A stretch of 64,000 nucleotides of DNA from Apostichopus japonicus (taxonomy: Eukaryota > Echinodermata > Holothuroidea > Aspidochirotida > Stichopodidae), in NCBI RefSeq assembly GCF_037975245.1, contig NC_092571.1, forward strand, positions 13,356,917 to 13,420,916. The letters are read 5' to 3'. Positions 56,771-64,000 of this stretch are shown piece by piece. How positions within the stretch are numbered: position 1 is the stretch's first letter; each line of letters starts with the position of its first letter. Under the pieces are notes generated by a model that saw only the letters and a list, made by a program, of their open reading frames with translations, was not told the DNA's origin and did not search any database. The position numbers were made by a program, and so were the translations under genes.

Positions 56771-58322
56771 GTTTTAATAACTAACGACTTTCAAAGTTGT
56801 CCAACGTCGCAGACGTGCGTTTGTGCCTACATTTATTTTGAAAACTCTTATGAGAGATAGAAAGTGATCGTTGTTACAGTGCGCATGCGTTAGCTTGCTT
56901 TCAACTGTGCATGACTAGAAAATATATTTCCGACATGACAACATGCATGCACGAGTGTGTTTCGAATTTTAAACATCGCTTTGTGTTTCTATTTACTTTG
57001 AGCAGTTATATTAGCTAAGAAGTAGGCTAATGATTTTAATATAACATTGTTATTTAATGACAAACATATTTTTATAAGGGTGAGTATGTGTGTATGAATC
57101 GTTTGTTGTCCTTTTGTGCTCTCGCTATTAATTTAATGCTTTTACGTGGCTTTTGGAACATTACCCTACAGTAACATCAAATCAAGTTTTAGTATGTGAC
57201 GACCGCATTACTATACTTTCATACTGAGTTAGACCAAGAAAAACAGAGAATGAGAATGCAACGTGGAGCTTGAAATGAAGCACTGACAGAGCATAAGCAT
57301 ATATACATTTTATTCATCATTTTAAAGTGACACATTCATCAAAAACGGATTGACTGTACATGAAAGTGATGACGCTCTCACGTGAAACATTACATAAAAC
57401 TAAGTTCGCGAGCATTCTACTTTAATCTGCTCTGGTAACCTGACGAGTGAATTCAAAATTTAATGCAACAGTGTAGATGACAACACATCATTAATTGACG
57501 GCTAAAATAACATCTTCCATATGAGGTATTGAGGTACATATGAGGTATTAACAAAAAATCCAGATTTACTATTCTGTTTTTTCTTTTATTGGCTTTATAT
57601 TTCACATCCAGGTAAATTAATATATCCATGGTCCTCGATCATCCGCATCGAATTATAGTTAGCGTTACTTCATCACAGTTTAAATGCAAAAGGCTCGTGG
57701 ACTCATATGGTAGGAAGTTTAGTAAAACGCACTTACAAATGGTGAGACCTTTATTTACCTTCCATTGCTTTTTTGGTAGAATCCTTCACCCTTACATATT
57801 GAATAAAATTAATCGCATTGTTCATTGTGCCGTAATCAGGTAATTATGCACACCTCGATAACGAGAGTCCAAGTCGGCTTAGAGCTCAATTCGTTTTCAA
57901 AGAATATGGCAAAACTGTGTCAAAGATCTGAACATCAGTCTCCATTTCGATTGTCCTCTAACCCACCTTACCTAATAACCATCCGTATGTAATGGTAGTT
58001 CTATAATGTACAAATAAATTCAAATTCACTTCAGAAAACCAAAAGACACATGATGTCATTTTTGTTAACGAATAGTGAAAGTTATTTCTTATTAAACACT
58101 TTGTTTTTTTCGCGAACAGCTAATCACTTGGATATTTCTGTCCGTTTTTTTTTTCAATCAAAGTAACTTCTTACATCAATGCATGTAAAGAATTTAACAA
58201 TTTACAGTAACGTTTTGCCAGATGTTTCAACGATTTTGGTTACTCTAAACATGTGTCTCTAACACTCGATGGTTAGTCATACATTACTGGGTATGAGTAG
58301 ATAAATGTTAGGTAGAGCTTAC
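56771..58322. repeat. Upstream flank of copy 8, paralogous to 21.55-22.94 kb
   Basis: Conserved proximal block (CGTCGCAGACGTGCGTTTGT) as for copy 3, then duplicated non-coding DNA. 57.08-57.23 kb is extra relative to unit A. No gene. Confidence 0.55.
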
Positions 58323-58791
58323 CAAATAGAAGGTATGTGTGTTGCAATACAGTCGGGCCGACAGTCCCGTCGATGTTTGTAGACATTATGTCAACTTGAT
58401 AAGTTCCAGCATCGTCCAATTGGATATTGATGATTGAGAAATTAAAAGTAAAAAAGCAATCCCCATGGTCACAATAAAGGTATTCAACTTGGAATAGATA
58501 ACGATCATAAGTATGATCCTCATTCCACCAGAACATTCCAGAGTAAAGAAACGGAGCTCGAAGTACGTTATCATCGGTAGCCAGCTCGGTAAAGTTCAAA
58601 TCTAATCTAAGTATATATATATATGAAAATGAAATATTTGGAAACGATAAGTCACAGCCTACTACCACAAAACAGTCTGTTGAGTTTACTGTAGTTCCAT
58701 CTTTACAGTGATAATCACAACCAATATCTTCGGAAAATGAAAAAGTGATAAGAAAAATTAAAAAACTATGTAAAACAGGTACAAATCCCAT
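58323..58791 (-). CDS. IgSF receptor exon, copy 9 (signal peptide + single V-like domain)
   Basis: 469 nt, ATG at 58791, donor TTTG|GTAAGC at 58323, phase 1. Signal peptide about residues 1-20 (FLIFLITFSFS), four-Cys block (GCDYHCKDG, DCFVVVGCDLSF), AT-encoded YIYI loop (58612-58624), L-N-F-T-E, an extra Cys pair (YCDHGDC), DDAGTYQVDI and QHTYLLFG at the donor. The exon stops exactly where the fused exons continue into the second Ig domain (LFTVYQ...), in the same phase as the acceptor-like site of the Ig2-only exons (copies 1 and 6). It could splice to an Ig2 exon or directly to the TM exon. Copy 4 in unit A is its broken counterpart. Confidence 0.8.
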
Positions 58792-60942
58792 ATCGATAGA
58801 TCGCGGTATTGTGACAATTATTCACAGTAAACATGATGAATTTATTGCAACCCTTCGCGCATCTGTCTGTAAAGCGAGGAGCGCTGTTTATGAATCAAAA
58901 CAAGGATTCGTTCTTAAGAAACACCCGTGCATGCGCACATGTATGTGTTTTCATTTGAATAATATATGTGCTGATTCAAAATGAAAATGACTGGGCTGAC
59001 AATGAAGTTTGTTATTGCTACGTGACATTAACCATTAATTTAACTTGTAGTTTCGACAGAAGGGTGTCTGCTGATGTCTGTAGTGATATCATAGCCTATT
59101 AACTGGTAATTTTAATGGATACAAAGCAGTTGAAATCGCTCGGATGATTTTATTTTATACATGCAAGTCAAACAGGTTTTAAATTCCCTGTGTCTGCATT
59201 TTCTGTAAGAAATTATAATGCGTTAAGCGTTTAAAGTATGCAATTGATTGTCGAGTCTCGTGAATTTGACATAGGTACTATCTAACTTAACCAGATTTAC
59301 CACTGAATGAGTTGTTATACGTATCTATTACAGACAGAAAACCTATCTTTGCGGCTAAAATGAGGAATCCTTTGACGCAAGTTTTTATATTTCAACAACT
59401 TTATATCGTACCGATTATTATACTCAAAATAAGATAATTGTAAGTAATCAAGGTGAGACAACCCTCTTTAGCAAACAACTTTACTTTTTTTTTTACAGTC
59501 GTACATAGTAGGCAACGCAGGTAATTGTAGCCATTCATTGTAATATTTTAGAGAGAATATTTCAAATGTTGTTTCTTCCGTTCCATAGTTTCCAAGATTT
59601 TTTAACAATATTATCATGTACATGAGACTTAAAACAGACCATTTGGTTGCCTAGCTTTTCTACACTTCGAATGATCCAACAACGATGTGGAGTGCATAAC
59701 GTGCGCGAGAGAAGTGAAGTGCGTGAAGCTACTCCTGCCCGTCCATTGGGGGGGGGGGGGTCTCTCAACCCCGCCAACCCAAAGCACCTTTCAACGAATT
59801 TGATGACTATTTAATAATAACAGCCTTACAACCCTACGAATATCACGTGGTTTGAAGTGGAAATTTCGTTCACGACAATGGTCCATTATTAATCAATTGC
59901 GATTTGTTACGTCATTTCACATGTTAAAAATTTAAAACAGTAAGCTTCTATATTATTTCTTGATTTGTGTTAAATGCGTTGCATTTGGTTAATATGCTCT
60001 AAGGATTACGTGTTCAGATTTGACTTATTGAATTACCTTTCTTCATTCAGGTGTGTAACAGGGGACCTGTGCATGACTCATTGTATACAATGTCCCTGCC
60101 GCTTTTCATGGCTTTATCATGTAACACTGGTAAGGTGGGTACCCAATAATCAGTTCAAACTGATGTGCTATAATTTCTTAACATGTGTTACATTTATGAC
60201 CAGTTGCTACTGAGAAGGACTTACAAACAGAAAATACTAAACACAGAATCCTATGCGTATATGTATTGACTGGACTAACCACTCAGGTTTCGCCAATTAT
60301 TTTGTCCATATTTCAACGTGTGTTTCGGTGTTATAACACACTTCAGTTTATACTGACGGCTGTCTGTTGTTCAGAGTACAAACTGATCAAGCCATGTATA
60401 TTGGGTGGATTTGCCCAAACCGACGCGTATTCAGTCCACCTTAACGCTCCGAGAGCAACTGTTTGTTTCTGTATATGGGTGTGACATAAAATTACATGAC
60501 TGTGCTACTGTCGTGTTAGGGGTCTTGGTCTTGATACGAAGAATGTAAAATATAACTACAATCAATGACAGACTTTTATTGTTATCAGATAGCGAGAACC
60601 ACTTTACGTAATCATATCTGACCTTTAAGGTAACAAATTCAACTGTTCAACTCGATTACTCTCTTTCTCTTATGACAAGTGCCAAAAGCAACAACAATCC
60701 TTGTACATATGTTACTAAATAAGATTTGTATATTTCTTTATGCTCGTGGGTGTAGCTTGCAACGACTGACTCAACTGAGGCTAATTTACACCACGTTATA
60801 ATTTCAAAGACTAGCGTACAATATTTGTTGACCAGTGAGTAAAGAGGCTTGTCTACAAATGACGAAAATGTGCGTCTTTCTTGGGTAAATGCCGCCACGA
60901 ATAGCTAACGTTTCAGCTCTCAAATGAAGGACTGCGTGCTAT
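58792..60942. repeat. Right part of unit B
   Basis: 58.79-60.38 kb matches 23.32-24.89 kb, beginning with the conserved block upstream of copy 9. A G-run lies at 59750-59760. 60.48-60.94 kb shows nothing recognisable. No gene. Confidence 0.55.
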
Positions 60943-61095
60943 TTACGTGACCCGCCCTGCGTGATCCAAAAGTTACGGCCAAACGGCACTACTCACCCAT
61001 CCCATACTGACAAACAAAACTCAAGTCAAGCGAGCAAAAAAAGTAAATACGCCCACCGACCTGCAGAGATAAACCCCCAACCACCCACTGAAAAA
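60943..61095 (-). mobile_element. LINE 3'-end fragment, reversed
   Basis: Reverse-strand LINE 3' UTR: TTTACGTGACCCGCCCTGCG, GGCCAAACGGCACTAC, GCCCACCGACCTGCAGAG, CCCCCAACCACCCACTGAAA. About 150 bp, 5'-truncated. Confidence 0.75.
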
Positions 61096-61259
61096 TTGTT
61101 GTAATTCAATTTTTCATAAATAGCAGTATCATTCTACCAAATCGTCTGACTGTTGCCATGGTCAATCGGGGACGCTGTAACAAATCTCTGTTGAAGTTAA
61201 ACACCTTCCCACTCTCGGCCTGTATTGGCATGGTGTATGCTATCGATCGTTGAGGATCC

Positions 61260-61660
61260 AATATTAAACAAGGCGCTGCTGTCCCTAGCCTCTATGGGCT
61301 TATGAGTGGGGTGTTGCGCTACATGCCTGTTTGGTTCGTCTTCATCCTGTGGCACGGCCATCCTTCTGGCACCTTCTTCTGGCACCTTCAGGCGGTTTGT
61401 GTCACTAGGGTGGAGAAGGACCATGAGGTTCGACTGGTTTGCATTCTTTTCAAGTATGCACAGGGTAATATCTGCCTTTGTAATATGTATACTCCCAATC
61501 GGTCTTCTGCTAGACGAGATGTTTATCGACACAGTGTCTTCCTTTGTTCCTGGTAGTGCACCATATGTCATGGTCGGAGACTTTCAACTGTCCCAGACTC
61601 TGGTCTTGACAGACTCAGGGCTTCTGTGTCTGCTGGTCCTGATGCTGGAATTGCAAAACT
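61260..61660 (+). mobile_element. LINE endonuclease fragment at the unit B/C junction
   Basis: Broken plus-strand frames encode the AP-endonuclease region: VTRVEKDHEVRLVCILFKYAQGN (in pieces), LCNMYTPNRSSARRDVY and YVMVGDFQ (VVGDFN expected). Same family as 42.6-42.8 kb. It is followed at 61.70-61.84 kb by a copy of the 19.08-19.20 kb segment, then unit C. Confidence 0.7.
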
Positions 61661-61699
61661 CGACAGATTCCCCTCGGAAAACTTTAAGCCGATGTTTGG

Positions 61700-63030
61700 A
61701 GGCATATGAGCGCACGGAATACATTCCACGAAGTCATCATTGCATACCGTTATTACTCGTAGTATTCAACATATTAGATTTATGAGTAATATATTTTGTT
61801 AATTTATTGTTGACTCATAGCACTGTTTGGTCTCTTATCCAGGATTGTGTCGTATGTATTTTATTAATTCTGACCAAAGTCATTCGTATAGAGTTAGTTA
61901 ATTTAATATGTGAAAGCAAAAGGTAACATTTATTACATTATGATTTTTTCCCCTCTTTGAATAAAAAAATAATAATAATAAAAATCCATCTTGAAATAGT
62001 TTAGTGGTGATATTTGAGGTGTATTATCCAATACGTTCTGCAGGTTGCCCAAGTTTATTGAATCGATATGATCGAGGTATATGGAAAAAAAGTTCGACCA
62101 TGTTGGTTGCCTAGTGCTATTTTCTAATAATTCAATAACAGAGTGGAATGATCCAACAACTGCGTGCCGTGCTAAACAACGGGGCAAGAAACATACTCCT
62201 GCCCCTTCACAATATCTCCCTCCCATGCACACACCCCTTCTCCAACATATTTGACACTTTAAACGCCTGTAATGGCAATGCGATCCGAAACAATTCTGTA
62301 TTTATTTGAAATGGCCTGAAGTCGAGGTTTCCTAAATGACTTATAGTTCATTTAGAAGCAGTAATGAATTTAATACATGGCTGTGACAGGACACCATGTG
62401 ATGACTGCCAAAAAGCATTAAGGGAACGTCAAAGTTTACACCGTAATCCCATTTAATTGCAATAGCTGTAATTTATTCTTTGTAATTTATTTCTTCTTAA
62501 TGAGAAACAACTCCGTACCGTTGTCGAAGTATGATGTGTCAGATCGAACGAAGGTTGTTTGTTTATTCTAATCGATAAAATACAATTAATTAAAAATTAA
62601 ACCAGTCTAGTAACCATGCTCATAAGCATTTAGTGTCAGATGGCGCTGTACCACTATATAACAGTGAAAGTTATAGAATTCTAACTGCATATTTCTTTAG
62701 GTGATAAGAGTAGATTGTTATGAGCACATATTACAGAGGACAATATCTCGGGTGGAATGTCTTTATCTGTCTCTCTTATATACATCATCCAGCAATTGGT
62801 ATTGGAATGGCCTTGAACACCTGACCACCTTTCATTGACAGTTATCTGTCGCAATATCCTGTAATTGCAAATCAAACAATAATGAAAACCAATAATACAG
62901 TTACGGTGGTCCTGATGGAACAGACGAGTTGCGTTAATATAACCCGACAACTAGTGAAAAATACAATATTTGGGGTGCAGCACAACAACTGATCACGTTG
63001 GGATTCTTCGTCAAAATGCCAATGCATATA
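61700..63030. repeat. Start of unit C, paralogous to 0.1-1.26 kb
   Basis: From 61842 the order of motifs follows unit A from about 135 onward (CATTCGTATAGAGTT, GACAGGACACCATGTGATGA, CTGTGTTTGT-free spacer). A ~190-bp segment near 62645-62690 and 62820-62930 is extra relative to A. No gene. Confidence 0.65.
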
Positions 63031-63175
63031 ATCGCTTCTCTGCCTGTTGGCTAAGATCATGTGTAGTATCTTTTCCCTTTCGAGGGGAATGGTGATACAC
63101 ACCCGACGATGATCACACAGTATCGATGCAAGGGGACTGGGGTTGAGAGCGGATCAGCTGTTCGGTAGTTTGGTA
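63031..63175 (+). mobile_element. U2 snRNA-headed SINE-like element, copy d (3'-shortened)
   Basis: Head ATCGCTTCTCTGCCTGTTGG then CTAAGATCATGTGTAGTATC, the closest match to U2 snRNA at the very 5' end. Same flank as copy a (AATGCCAATGCATA), so it is the duplicated descendant of one insertion; the 3' third is deleted (TTTGGTAG joins directly to GCAAACAT). Confidence 0.7.
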
Positions 63176-64000
63176 GGCAAACATATAATAATTTGTCGAG
63201 GTGTGTACAATTCGCCTGTATCGAGAAGAATATGGTATCGATGATTGTTCAATTCAACAACTCATTGTGCAAGATTGCTTGGTGGTGAATGAGATGGCGT
63301 AGCCTGCAGTAAAACAACAACCAGCTATAATCAGTTTGTCGACTTGTCCAGACCTGTTTCCAAGGGCCGTTGTTATTCTGGTTTGGGGTAATAGAGGGCC
63401 TACGGACGGTCCGACCGATTTTACTTTTGTAGATGATTCGTGTTCAGTTCGGTGAGTGTGTGCAAAGGGGGGGGGGGGGGGTCAGTTGGATGTGTGTGTA
63501 AATACGTAGTTACGTTAATACCCCCTAAGTGAGAATATCAGGATATAGGCCGGGAGGCTTGGCCTCGTATGAGTTGTAATAGTTCTGACCAAAGTCGTTT
63601 ATGAGCATTACATTTTGGATATATTACGATGTTTCTAATATCTGAAAGCTATTAGTCTGGTCCCCTTATTATGTACATAAGGTAGTAAACTATAGTTAGT
63701 GTTTCTGGCTCGCTGTAGCGTGGTTTGCGCTGCCGTAGGTGATATAGGTAGGGTGGACGGAGCGAGGCCATTTTTGCATTCAAAGAATATTTATTTCTTC
63801 TTAATTTTTTTTATTCTCCTCTACATGTTTCCTTTAAACTTTCTCAGCAGCCGTAGTCACCTCAATCAATTAGCATATTATTTGATGTACCCTGCATAAT
63901 TTTATTCATTTATTTTTATCTATATTCATGTTCTCTCTCTTGAGTAAGTTTATGTCTTCGTACCTTTCATCCATTTTCTACTCAGTTCCGACGGTGGCGA
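63176..64000. repeat. Unit C continuing out of the window
   Basis: Matches 1.48-2.6 kb of unit A without the A-specific insert (1805-1965) and with a longer G-run (63468-63481). No gene. Confidence 0.65.

Noticed and set aside
1-64000. tRNA genes, rRNA, CRISPR arrays or bacterial-type operons
   Set aside because: None seen on either strand by eye; a tRNAscan-SE run would be needed to exclude a tRNA formally.

Overview
The window is AT-rich, intron-containing animal DNA with no bacterial gene layout. It carries immunoglobulin-superfamily (IgSF) exons, Tx1/L1-type LINEs, Penelope-like elements and a short repeat with a U2-snRNA-like head. A marine invertebrate, possibly an echinoderm, is my best guess; that is inference and weakly supported.

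Main content: two paralogous clusters of IgSF exons, all on the minus strand. Cluster A (right to left): 23.3 kb (copy 4, broken), 21.5 kb (copy 3, intact), 20.1 kb (signal-peptide exon), 17.1 kb (copy 2, frameshifted), 14.0 kb (copy 1, Ig2 only), then one transmembrane (TM) exon at 10.3 kb. Cluster B: 58.8 kb (copy 9, intact single V-like exon), 56.8 kb (copy 8, intact), 55.2 kb (decayed signal exon), 52.8 kb (copy 7, broken), 50.7 kb (copy 6, Ig2 only), 47.4 kb (copy 5, intact), then one TM exon at 41.1 kb. Every Ig exon whose 3' end is kept finishes at a phase-1 GT donor, and both TM exons have a matching phase-1 acceptor. Several first exons, each with its own start codon and signal peptide, could therefore splice to one shared membrane anchor. 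Downstream of each TM exon (7.7-9.4 kb and 37.8-40.1 kb) lies a graveyard of decayed first-Ig exons.

The clusters belong to a larger tandem duplication. Unit A is about 1-24.9 kb, unit B about 27.06-60.5 kb, and a third unit C starts near 61.84 kb and runs off the window. Both junctions contain LINE sequence. Because the units are paralogous, several insertions can be read as filled versus empty sites.

Mobile elements: a nearly complete Penelope-like element (28952-32245) with a reverse transcriptase ORF, inverted terminal arms, hammerhead-like motifs and a 13-bp target duplication; a GIY-YIG relic of another Penelope element (17.64-18.29 kb); Tx1-type LINEs at 24.9-27.0 and 42.2-46.1 kb (the latter with a younger nested copy); a LINE relic at 10.5-11.5 kb; many short LINE 3'-end copies; four copies of a U2-headed element, one fused to a LINE tail; a ~900-bp hairpin-ended element with nuclear-receptor-like DR1 sites; and a ~1-kb inverted minisatellite. 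The rest is AT-rich non-coding sequence, mostly duplicated between units.
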